NCBI GenBank assembly: GCA_003158745.1
Contig: PMLC01000011.1
Coordinates: 1-41,865, forward strand
Reading direction: 5' to 3'
DNA: 41,865 bases
Source of the DNA: Acidobacteriota bacterium
GTDB lineage: Bacteria; Acidobacteriota; Thermoanaerobaculia; Thermoanaerobaculales; Thermoanaerobaculaceae
In this document: one piece after another, positions 28,342 to 35,723 of the stretch
Numbering within the stretch: the first letter of the stretch is position 1
Layout of the letters: each line of letters begins with the position of its first letter
The notes under the pieces: model-generated
What the model saw: the letters and a program-made list of their open reading frames with translations, nothing else
The model's database searches: none
What the model was told of the DNA's origin: nothing
Program-made: the position numbers and the translations under genes

Positions 28342-29299
28342 TGGCCACCTCCTCGAGCTGCCCTTCATGGGCGGTCTCGGCATCGTGCGTCGTCAGCCGG
28401 AGGAAGACGTCCTCGAGCGACGGCACGGTCTGTGCCATCTCCAGAAGGACCCAGCCCCGGGCCACGGCGAGCTTGAACACCTCCCGCCGCAGGTCGGCGC
28501 TGCCATCCACGGCGAGACGGAATTTGCCGCTACCTTCGCCGCGCACGTTGGAGGCACCCGGCAGCGCCTCGAGCGCGGCGCGCGCCTCGGCATCGGGCGC
28601 ATCGAGCTGGACGTTGATCTCGGCCGCGCCCGAGAACCCGCTGCGGAGCTGCTGCGGGGTACCGTCGGCGACCAGCTTGCCGTCGTCGATGATCAGCACG
28701 CGCCGGCAGACCTGCTCAACCTCGGGCAGGATATGGGTCGAGAGGATCACCGTGTGCTCGCGCCCAAGCTCGGTGATCAGCTCGCGGATCTTGACGATCT
28801 GGCGCGGGTCGAGGCCGACGGTCGGCTCGTCCAGGATCAGCACCGGCGGTTTGTGGATGAGCGCGCCCGCGAGGCCGACCCGCTGCCGGTACCCCTTTGA
28901 GAGCGTGCCGGCCAGCTGGCGGCGGACGTCGCCGACCATGCAGCGGTCGCAGGCCTCCTCAACCCTCGCCTTGACCTCGCCGTGGGGGATACCCTCGACC
29001 GCGGCGCGGAAGCGCAGGTACTCTTCGACCCGCATCTCGGGGTAGAGGGCGACGTTTTCCGGCAGATAGCCGATGCGCGCCCGGACGCCGAGCGGGTCGC
29101 GGGCCACGTCCAGACCCGCGACTCGAACGCTCCCCGAGGTGGCGGGCAGGAACCCAGTGATCATACGCATCGTGGTGGTCTTGCCCGCGCCGTTGGGCCC
29201 CAGGAAGCCGAGCACCTCGCCCTCGGGCACGAAGAAGGAAACATTGGCGACGACATCCTTGTCAACGAAGCGTTTCGTCAGGCCTTCGACCTCGATCAC
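28334..29299 (-). CDS. ABC transporter ATPase, GldA-like
   Basis: A 321-residue nucleotide-binding protein that powers the Gld-like exporter. Walker A is GPNGAGKTT (residues 34-42), the signature is LSKGYRQR (133-140), Walker B is VLILDEPTVGLDP (153-165), and the H-loop histidine lies in ILSTHILPE. After the ATPase core, about 90 residues of the type seen in ABC-2 exporter ATPases (DUF4162-like, EINVQLDAPDAEARAALEALPG) follow. The four genes ATPase, permease, GldG-like and DUF4340 lie head to tail within 4.5 kb on the minus strand. Confidence 0.93.
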   Translation of the reverse strand: MIEVEGLTKRFVDKDVVANVSFFVPEGEVLGFLGPNGAGKTTTMRMITGFLPATSGSVRVAGLDVARDPLGVRARIGYLPENVALYPEMRVEEYLRFRAAVEGIPHGEVKARVEEACDRCMVGDVRRQLAGTLSKGYRQRVGLAGALIHKPPVLILDEPTVGLDPRQIVKIRELITELGREHTVILSTHILPEVEQVCRRVLIIDDGKLVADGTPQQLRSGFSGAAEINVQLDAPDAEARAALEALPGASNVRGEGSGKFRLAVDGSADLRREVFKLAVARGWVLLEMAQTVPSLEDVFLRLTTHDAETAHEGQLEEVANA

Positions 29300-29367
29300 G
29301 TCTCACCTCCTGGTCCGATCTCCACCGGCCCCCGGTTCGCGGCAGCGCGCCGGCATGCACCGGGGCA

Positions 29368-29397
29368 TATCCGCTGTACGGATAGCAAGCGGCTTGC
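29368..29397. promoter_or_regulatory. paired dyads upstream of the ABC exporter operon
   Basis: Two adjacent perfect inverted repeats lie about 70-100 bases before the ATPase start: TATCCG-5-CGGATA (29368-29384) and GCAAG-CGG-CTTGC (29385-29397). A convincing -10/-35 pair at normal spacing was not found on the minus strand. They could be an operator or 5' leader hairpins. Confidence 0.3.
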
Positions 29398-29460
29398 CAA
29401 TTTACACCATGGTCTCAAGCGCACGCCACCGCGACCGCGCCATCCGCGCGCGCCAAGGTG

Positions 29461-29673
29461 GCAGAACCGTGGTCCGTGGTCGGGAGCGACGGGCCGAGGA
29501 GCGGAGGAGCGAAGGAGCGAAGGAGCGAAGACGGTTCGAAGGTTCGACAGAGGAAGTTGAGAGTGAAGAGTTAGGAGTGAAGAGTTGAGAGACAAGACCT
29601 GAACGACAATGGCAGGGCGGAGGTTAACGGCGGGTAGCCGCGCCGCCTCAAAGACCGTGGCCCGGGGTCCGCG
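29461..29673. repeat. modular intergenic repeat, longest plus-strand copy
   Basis: The spacer 29300-29746 has no gene. It holds, in order, an ACCGTGGTCCGTGGTC unit (29465-29481), a four-fold GGAGCG(G/A)A run (29496-29530), a GGTTCGAAGGTTCG unit (29531-29547) and a GAGTGAAGAGTT duplication (29550-29591). A second ACCGTGGCCCG unit lies at 29653-29673. The same blocks recur at 31794-31892, 24705-24766 and 35027-35053. Confidence 0.65.
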
Positions 29674-29746
29674 AACCGCAACCGACCAGGCCCCAAGGCA
29701 GGGCGGTGACGTGATGCGTGGAGCGCGCCGCCGGCGCCCGAAGGAC

Positions 29747-30691
29747 CTAGTGGCGGTGCATCATGAGGACCAACATGATTGCTTTTTGCACGTGCAGCCG
29801 GTTCTCGGCCTCGTCGAAGATCACGGACCAGCGGCCGTCGGCCACGTCGGCGTGCACCTCTTCGCCGCGATGGCACGGGAGGCAGTGCATGAAGACCGCG
29901 TCCTTGTCGGCCGTCTCCATCAGCTCCGGCGTGACCTGGTACCCGGCGAATGCCTTGAGGCGAAGCTGCGCCTCGGCCTCCTGGCCCATCGAGGCGAACA
30001 CGTCCGTGTAGACCACGTGGGCGCCCCGCACGGCATCCTCCGGCCTGGTGAGGACTTCGATCGCGGTGCCGGCCGCCTTCGCGTCCTGCTTCGCCATCTC
30101 GACGATCTCCGGCTTCGGCTTGTAGCCGTCGGGGCTCGCCACGCGCACGTTCATGCCGACCTTCGGGCCGCCGAACATGAGCGAGTGCGCCATGTTGTTG
30201 CCGTCGCCGATATAGGCGAACGTCAGCCCCTTCGTATTTCCGAACTTCTCCCGGGCCGTGAAGTAGTCCGTCAACGCCTGGCACGGGTGCAGCAGGTCGG
30301 TGAGGCCGTTGATGACGGGGACCGTCGCGTACTTTGCGAGATCCGTCACGGTGGAGTGCGCGAAGGTGCGGGCCATGATGCCGCCGACGTAGCGCGAAAG
30401 CACCTTGGCGGTGTCCTCGATCGTCTCGCCGCGCCCGATCTGGATATCGCGACTCGAGAGAAACGTCGCGAGGCCGCCCAACTGGTACATGCCAACCTCG
30501 AACGACACCCGGGTGCGGGTCGACGACTTCTCGAAGATCATGGCCAGCGTCTGCCCCGCGAGCGCGGTGCGGTAGCGGTCCGGTCTCGCCTTGACGTTAG
30601 CCGCGAGTTGGAACAGCGCCTCGACCTCGTCGGCCGTCAGGTCGTGGATGGAAATCAGGTCCTTGTGCCTCTGCCATGGGCTGCGGAACAT
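29747..30691 (-). CDS. argF: ornithine carbamoyltransferase
   Basis: Transfers a carbamoyl group between ornithine and citrulline, 314 residues. The carbamoyl-phosphate motif STRTR (57-61), HPCQ (135-138), the ornithine-loop DVFASMG (230-236) and HCLPCHRGEEV (269-279) are all present, the last two separating it from aspartate and other carbamoyltransferases. ATG 30691 follows CAAGGAGGAGTGAGC; the longer upstream reading runs into the carbamate kinase gene in another frame and is not real. It lies two bases behind carbamate kinase, which points to a catabolic role (citrulline phosphorolysis), though an anabolic role is possible too. Confidence 0.93.
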   Translation of the reverse strand: MFRSPWQRHKDLISIHDLTADEVEALFQLAANVKARPDRYRTALAGQTLAMIFEKSSTRTRVSFEVGMYQLGGLATFLSSRDIQIGRGETIEDTAKVLSRYVGGIMARTFAHSTVTDLAKYATVPVINGLTDLLHPCQALTDYFTAREKFGNTKGLTFAYIGDGNNMAHSLMFGGPKVGMNVRVASPDGYKPKPEIVEMAKQDAKAAGTAIEVLTRPEDAVRGAHVVYTDVFASMGQEAEAQLRLKAFAGYQVTPELMETADKDAVFMHCLPCHRGEEVHADVADGRWSVIFDEAENRLHVQKAIMLVLMMHRH

Positions 30692-30693
30692 GC

Positions 30694-31677
30694 TCACTCC
30701 TCCTTGCCTGCGCCGTCCGCGACGATGTACGTCCCGGAATTGCGCGCAAGCGCATCCTTCAGGTGCTCGGCGTCCGTAATCAGGACCTCCTTGCCGGTCT
30801 TCTCCACAAACGCGATGGCGGCGCGGATCTTGGGCCCCATCGAACCGGGCGGGAACTGGTTGTGCTCGAGCATCTCCTTCGCCTTCGCGACCGGAATCTC
30901 GGAGAGCCAGCGCTGGTTCGGGCGCCCGAAGTTCTCGGCAACCTGTGCGACCTGGGTCAGGACGATGAACAGGTCCGCGTCGAGTTCCTGCGCGAGCAGC
31001 GACGTGGTGTAGTCCTTGTCGATCACGGCCTCGACGCCGTTGAAGTAGCCCCCGACGTCCTGGTAGACCGGGATCCCGCCCCCCCCGGCGGCCACGACAA
31101 CGGCGCCGCCCTCGATGAGCCGCTTGATCACGCCCACATCGAGGATCCGCTTCGGCTGCGGTGACGGGACCACCTTGCGCCATCCGCGCCCCGCGTCCTC
31201 GACCATCTGCCACCCTTGCTCCTGCATCAGGAGGTTGGCCCGGTAGGGCGTGAAGTAGGGTCCGACCGGCTTGCTGGGGTTCTCGAATGCGGCGTCGTCG
31301 CGTGAGACCTCCACCTCGGTGAGGACCGTGACGACCTCCTTGGACAACTGCTCCTCGTTCAGACGGTTGCGCAGTTGATTCTGGAGCATGAACCCCATCG
31401 AGCCCTCGGTCTGGGCGACACAAATTTCCAGGCTCTGGGGGGGGATCTTGGTGACCGCCTCCTCGACTTGGATCATGATGTTCCCGACCTGCGGCCCGTT
31501 GCCGTGGACAATCACCAGCTCAAAGCCGCGATGGATGATCTCCACGAGCCAGCGCGTGGCTTTCCAGGTAAGCGTGAATTGCTCCTCCTGGGTGCCATGG
31601 TCCTGGGGCCGGAGCAGTGCGTTGCCCCCGAAGGCGATGACCGCCACCGGCCGCCGAGCTGCCTGATGCTGTGTCAC
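30694..31677 (-). CDS. arcC: carbamate kinase
   Basis: Converts carbamoyl phosphate and ADP to ATP, CO2 and ammonia, 327 residues. Diagnostic segments are VAVIAFGGNALL at the N-terminus, VIVHGNGPQVGN, QTEGSMGFMLQ, AGGGGIPV and the K-D-x-x-T-S-x-L-A motif IDKDYTTSLLAQELDADLF. GTG at 31677 is preceded by GGCGGAGG at good spacing and gives a length normal for the family; a longer in-frame extension to 31767 contains no conserved sequence. It forms a two-gene unit with the carbamoyltransferase downstream. Arginine deiminase, the usual third partner, is not in the window. Confidence 0.92.
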   Translation of the reverse strand: MTQHQAARRPVAVIAFGGNALLRPQDHGTQEEQFTLTWKATRWLVEIIHRGFELVIVHGNGPQVGNIMIQVEEAVTKIPPQSLEICVAQTEGSMGFMLQNQLRNRLNEEQLSKEVVTVLTEVEVSRDDAAFENPSKPVGPYFTPYRANLLMQEQGWQMVEDAGRGWRKVVPSPQPKRILDVGVIKRLIEGGAVVVAAGGGGIPVYQDVGGYFNGVEAVIDKDYTTSLLAQELDADLFIVLTQVAQVAENFGRPNQRWLSEIPVAKAKEMLEHNQFPPGSMGPKIRAAIAFVEKTGKEVLITDAEHLKDALARNSGTYIVADGAGKEE

Positions 31678-31764
31678 AAAGGCCTCCGCCCACCGCGGGG
31701 AGTGCCCGCATGGAGAACGGCGATTGTGCTGAACGACCACAAGGAAGTCAAGGCGATGACAGGG

Positions 31765-32040
31765 CACCGGGCTCAGGGCTCAGGGCTTCGAAAGACCGTG
31801 GTCAGTGGTCCGCAGAGACAAGCAGAGGAGCGGAGGGGCTGAGGAGCAGAGGGGCGACAACCGTTCGCAGGTTCGCAGGTTCGAGGCTTCAGAGGCGATG
31901 AAATCAGGGGCATAGGAAAGACGGTTGAGCGTAGAAGGTCGAGCGAAGACAAGGCCGGTGGTCCGCAGCCCGTCTCGCCTCTCCCGTCTTGCGTCTTCCA
32001 TTTCTCCCGTTCCCACTCAACCGAAAGCAAGGTCTCGGCG
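31765..32040. repeat. modular intergenic repeat upstream of arcC
   Basis: The spacer 31678-32113 carries no credible gene. A GGGCTCAGGGCTCAGGGCTT-type duplication near 31768-31788 is followed by GACCGTGGTCAGTGGTCCG (31794-31812), a GAGGAGC/GGAGG block (31821-31854) and CCGTTCGCAGGTTCGCAGG units (31861-31892). After that come pyrimidine-rich runs (CCGTCTCGCCTCTCCCGTC type). It shares module order with the copy at 29461-29591. A promoter for arcC could not be picked out. Confidence 0.6.
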
Positions 32041-32113
32041 GATGGGGTGTAGCCGCACCGCCGCCGTTGAGCCTATTGCAACGCGCGCGTACGGAGCCCC
32101 GGGCCCGGCCAAG

Positions 32114-33442
32114 TCACATCTGGTGGTCTGGGAGGGGCGGGGCCGCCCGATACACCTTGCCCTTGCCCGCTGCCTTGGCGCGGTACAGCGCGGCGTCGGC
32201 GCGCGCGAGCAACTCGGCGCGCTCCTCGCCGTCCTCCGGGAAACACGCGACGCCGGCACTGGCCCCGATGGTGGCGTTTGCACCCGGACGGGGCAGGTCG
32301 CGGGTCGCGTCGCCGATCGCCGCGACGAACCCCTCGGCAGCGGTCACGGCACGGTCGGGCCTTGTGGATGGGATGAGGATGCAGAACTCGTCCCCGCCGA
32401 GGCGCCCGACAACATCGGAGGCGCGCGCACGGCCCCGCAGCGCCGAGCCGACCGTGGCGAGCGCTTGATCGCCGGCTGCGTGACCCCACGTGTCGTTGTA
32501 CGCCTTGAAGCCATCGAGATCCATCATGATCACGGCGAGCGGCTGACCGCTGCGCCGGCACAGCGACAGGTACTTATCGAGCTCCCGCTCGAGGCCGAGG
32601 CGGTTCAGGAGCTGGGTGAGCGAGTCTTCGTGCCCGATTTCCCGCAGGAGTCGGTTGGCCTGTTCGGCCTGTCTCGTCCGGTCCCGTAGCTGGCGATCGG
32701 ATTCGGCCGCGATTCGGTTCTGCTTCGTCGCGTTGTTTTCGAGCTGCTCCGCCATCCGGTTCACCCGGAGGGCGAGCCGCTGGATCTCCTCCGACCCGCA
32801 GACCGGGTGGCGGGTCCCGTACGCTCCGCGCTCGATTGCCGCCAGCGATTCGCCGAGCTCCTCGAGGGGGAGGACGGCCCCCCTGGCCGCTACCCACGAC
32901 AGCAGTCCGGAGAGACCGAGCACCCCGAGCGCAAACATGAGGGCGACCTGCCGGTAGCGCGCGAGCGCCTGTTCCAGAGGACGCTGGTCCACGGCCAGCC
33001 AGATCCCGCCTACTACCTCGTCGCCGCGCCGCACGGTCTGAAACCTCACGTCCACGGGGAGTTCCCCCAACGTGAAGCGGTGTTGCTGGTTCTCGTCGAG
33101 AGGCCACACGGCCATCGCGGGGGTTCCGGCCACGCCCGTAGGCTCGGCCGAGATCACGTGACGGTTCCGATCCAACACAGTGACCGCCACGGCAAGGCCC
33201 CGGCCCAATTCCTGAGCCGCCAGATGTGAAACCACGGTACGGTCGCCCGTTGCCAGCGGTTCTTCCAGACGCTCGGCAAGGAGCAGCGCCACGAGGCGGG
33301 CGGTCTGATTGAAGCTGCTTTCCGCTTCCTCCCTGGCCAGGATGCCCGCGCCGAGCAGCACCAGGACCGTGACGAGCAGCGTGCCGCCGACGGCCGTCAG
33401 GACGATCCTCCGACGCAGCGACCCCCACAATCTCGAGGTCAT
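32114..33442 (-). CDS. membrane-bound diguanylate cyclase with periplasmic sensor and HAMP
   Basis: Makes the second messenger cyclic di-GMP. The 442-residue protein has a first membrane helix (about 12-35), a periplasmic sensing region of about 130 residues (36-165), a second helix (about 166-190), a HAMP linker (VLPLEELGESLAAIERGAYG onward), a coiled coil (about 225-270) and a GGDEF domain. The catalytic motif is intact, RLGGDEFCIL (GGDEF at 349-353), and the RxxD inhibitory site is present as Arg340-Asp343, so feedback inhibition is expected. DSLTQLLNRLGLE marks the domain start. No clear ribosome site precedes the ATG at 33442. The gene is divergent from purB. Confidence 0.9.
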   Translation of the reverse strand: MTSRLWGSLRRRIVLTAVGGTLLVTVLVLLGAGILAREEAESSFNQTARLVALLLAERLEEPLATGDRTVVSHLAAQELGRGLAVAVTVLDRNRHVISAEPTGVAGTPAMAVWPLDENQQHRFTLGELPVDVRFQTVRRGDEVVGGIWLAVDQRPLEQALARYRQVALMFALGVLGLSGLLSWVAARGAVLPLEELGESLAAIERGAYGTRHPVCGSEEIQRLALRVNRMAEQLENNATKQNRIAAESDRQLRDRTRQAEQANRLLREIGHEDSLTQLLNRLGLERELDKYLSLCRRSGQPLAVIMMDLDGFKAYNDTWGHAAGDQALATVGSALRGRARASDVVGRLGGDEFCILIPSTRPDRAVTAAEGFVAAIGDATRDLPRPGANATIGASAGVACFPEDGEERAELLARADAALYRAKAAGKGKVYRAAPPLPDHQM

Positions 33443-33588
33443 GATTCAAGTTTAGACCAATATGCAACCTCCCGATCAGGTTCCTTACGATCGGCTCCCG
33501 GCAGGAGCCGATGTGTCGCCCACAGAGACTGCGGCCGTCGAGTCCGGTCAAAACGCGAAACCGTCGGCCGGCGTGGCACAATGACGGT

Positions 33589-35016
33589 ATGGACGAGTTC
33601 GTGCATCCTCTCACGGGGCGGTACGCATCGCTTGCGATGCGCCGGCTGTTCTCGCAGGCCGCAAGAATCGGCCTCTGGCGACGCCTCTGGCTGGAGCTGA
33701 TGCGTGCAGAGCGCGATCTCGGGGTCGAAATCCCGCCCGAAGCGCTCGCTCAGCTCGAGGCGCACCTCGAACCCACCGAGGCGGAGATCGCCCGCGCGTC
33801 GGAGATTGAGCGCGACACGCGGCACGACGTGATGGCACACATCCGAACCCTCGCCGAGGTCGCGCCGGCGGCTGGTCCCTACCTCCACCTCGGGGCGACG
33901 TCGTGCTACGTCACCGACAACGCCGACCTCGTCGTTCTCAGGCAGGCGATCGACCTGCTGATCGGCCGAGCGACGGCGGTTGTGGCGGCGCTCGCCGAGT
34001 TCGCTCGTACGCATCGCGGCCTTCCCTGCCTGGGTCACACGCACTTCCAGCCGGCGCAGCCGACGACGGTGGGCAAGCGGGCGTGCCTGTGGCTGGCGGA
34101 CCTCCTGGGCGACCTCGAGAGGCTGGAGGCGGAGCGCGCCCGGTTGTTGCTGCGCGGCGCCAAGGGGACGACGGGCACACAGGCGTCGTTCCTCCAGCTC
34201 CTCGGCGACGGGTCGAAGGTGCGCGAGCTCGACCGCCGGATTGCGGCCGCGTTCGGCTTCCCCGGCAGTTATCCGGTCACGGGGCAGACGTCACCGCGAA
34301 AACCCGAGTTCTACCTTCTCGCCTGCCTCTCCGGGATTGCGCAGTCGGCCCACAAGTTCGCGAGCGATATTCGCCTGCTCGCCGGGCTTAAGGAACTCGA
34401 CGAGCCCTTCGGCGAAGGCCAGGTCGGCTCGTCCGCGATGCCCTACAAGCGCAACCCGATGCACTGCGAGCGCATCACCTCGCTCGCGCGCTACCTGATC
34501 TCGCTTGAGCCCAACGCGGCCTGGACCGCCGCCTCGCAGTGGCTCGAGCGCACGCTTGATGATTCCGCCAACCGCCGCCTCACGCTCCCGGAGGCTTTTC
34601 TCACGGCCGACGCGATCCTGTTGCTGTGGCGTTCGGTGGCCGAGGGCCTCGAGGTCCACCCAGCGATGGTGCGGCGCAACCTCGAGGAGGAGCTGCCGTT
34701 CATGGCGAGCGAGGAGATCCTGCTCGCGGCTGCGGCACGCGGCGGCGACCGCCAGAAGCTGCATGAGCGCCTGCGCGTGCTCTCGCGGGAGGCGGGCAGC
34801 CGGGTCAAGGAGGGCGGGGAGCGCAACCCGCTGCTCGAGCTCGTGGCGTCCGACCCGGCGTTCCGTCTCGATGCTGAGCGTCTCGCCGAGCTCCTCGATG
34901 CCGGCCGTTTCGTCGGCCGCGCGCCCGAGCAGGTGAGCGACTTCCTGGCCGACAGCGTCGAGCCTTGGCTCGCTTCGCACCGCGCTCGGGCGGACGACGA
35001 GGAGCCGCAGGTGTGA
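33589..35016 (+). CDS. purB: adenylosuccinate lyase, animal-like type
   Basis: Catalyses two fumarate-releasing steps of purine synthesis (SAICAR to AICAR and adenylosuccinate to AMP). The 475-residue length and several blocks (GATSCYVTDNADL, GHTHFQPAQPTTVGKRACLW, KGTTGTQASFLQL, SSAMPYKRNPM, ERTLDDSANRR and EELPFMASEEI) closely resemble the human ADSL form as recalled. This form differs from the roughly 430-residue B. subtilis and 456-residue E. coli PurB. The active-site loop SSAMPYKRNP and the HTHFQPAQ histidine are present. ATG 33589 is chosen because the protein begins at the conserved N-terminus; the upstream in-frame extension is non-coding. The stop overlaps the next start (GTGTGA). 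Confidence 0.92.
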   Translation: MDEFVHPLTGRYASLAMRRLFSQAARIGLWRRLWLELMRAERDLGVEIPPEALAQLEAHLEPTEAEIARASEIERDTRHDVMAHIRTLAEVAPAAGPYLHLGATSCYVTDNADLVVLRQAIDLLIGRATAVVAALAEFARTHRGLPCLGHTHFQPAQPTTVGKRACLWLADLLGDLERLEAERARLLLRGAKGTTGTQASFLQLLGDGSKVRELDRRIAAAFGFPGSYPVTGQTSPRKPEFYLLACLSGIAQSAHKFASDIRLLAGLKELDEPFGEGQVGSSAMPYKRNPMHCERITSLARYLISLEPNAAWTAASQWLERTLDDSANRRLTLPEAFLTADAILLLWRSVAEGLEVHPAMVRRNLEEELPFMASEEILLAAAARGGDRQKLHERLRVLSREAGSRVKEGGERNPLLELVASDPAFRLDAERLAELLDAGRFVGRAPEQVSDFLADSVEPWLASHRARADDEEPQV

Positions 35017-35723
35017 GAGACGGTGGACCGTGGCCCGTGGTCCGTGGTCCGCGTAGCGACCCGCGACGATGGCTCGCCACCGGGGCGATCGCGGTCGGTT
35101 TCGCGATCGTCACAGCCGGGTGTGCGACCAGCGGTCACCCGCACCGCGTCCAGGTCCCGACGGTCCCGGCCGCAGCCGGAACCGTGGAGGAGGGGCTCGC
35201 CTCGTGGTATGGGGAGCCGTACCACGGCCGCCCGACGGCGTCCGGGCCGCGATACGATATGTGGGCGATGACCGCTGCCCACCGCACGCTGCCGTTCGGG
35301 ACCGTTGTGCGGGTGAGGAATCTCGACTCGGGGCGCGAGGCGGACGTCACGATCAACGATCGCGGGCCGTTCGTCCGGGACCGGATTCTCGACCTCTCGC
35401 GGGCTGCCGCCGAGAGGCTCGGGGCGATCGGCCCGGGAGTGATCTCCGTGCGCCTCGAGGTGCGCCGCGTCGGGGACGGGATGCCCGACGAACCGTGCTG
35501 GGAGGTCCAGGTTGGGGCTTTTGCCCGTGAGGAAAACGCCCGCCGTGCACGTTCCAGCCTGGAGGCCAGAGACTTCTCGGTGCGCTTCGCGCCCGCCGGC
35601 GGCGGGCTCACCCGTGTGCGGGCGACGGGGTTGGCCGGACGAGCCAAGGCAATCGCCGTCGCGGCCTCGCTTGCACGCGAATACCCGGGCGCCGTCGCGG
35701 TCCCGTGCGGAGGCGGTTGGTGA
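35013..35723 (+). CDS. rlpA: RlpA-like DPBB/SPOR lipoprotein
   Basis: A 236-residue exported lipoprotein. A short Arg-rich start and hydrophobic stretch (LATGAIAVGFAIVTAGC) end at Cys37, a plausible lipobox. The double-psi beta-barrel (GLASWYGEPYHG, TAAHRTLPFGTVVRVRNL, INDRGPFVRDRILDLS) spans about 61-145, and a SPOR domain, which binds stripped peptidoglycan at the septum, follows at about 155-230. Family members are lytic transglycosylases or remnants of them. His90 and Asp116 are present, but the position after SG in the family's usual SGE motif is Pro79. The GTG start at 35013 (AGGAG seven bases before it) overlaps the purB stop and lies at the edge of an intergenic repeat unit. Activity is therefore uncertain. 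Confidence 0.83.
   Translation: MRDGGPWPVVRGPRSDPRRWLATGAIAVGFAIVTAGCATSGHPHRVQVPTVPAAAGTVEEGLASWYGEPYHGRPTASGPRYDMWAMTAAHRTLPFGTVVRVRNLDSGREADVTINDRGPFVRDRILDLSRAAAERLGAIGPGVISVRLEVRRVGDGMPDEPCWEVQVGAFAREENARRARSSLEARDFSVRFAPAGGGLTRVRATGLAGRAKAIAVAASLAREYPGAVAVPCGGGW

Noticed and set aside
29461-29591. Possible CRISPR array from the tandem short units.
   Set aside because: Units are 7-14 bases, directly adjacent, without unique spacers of regular length, and no cas gene is nearby.
30692-31423. Long N-terminal extension of the ornithine carbamoyltransferase frame.
   Set aside because: It lies in a different frame over the carbamate kinase gene, has no conserved sequence, and a good ribosome site marks ATG 30691.
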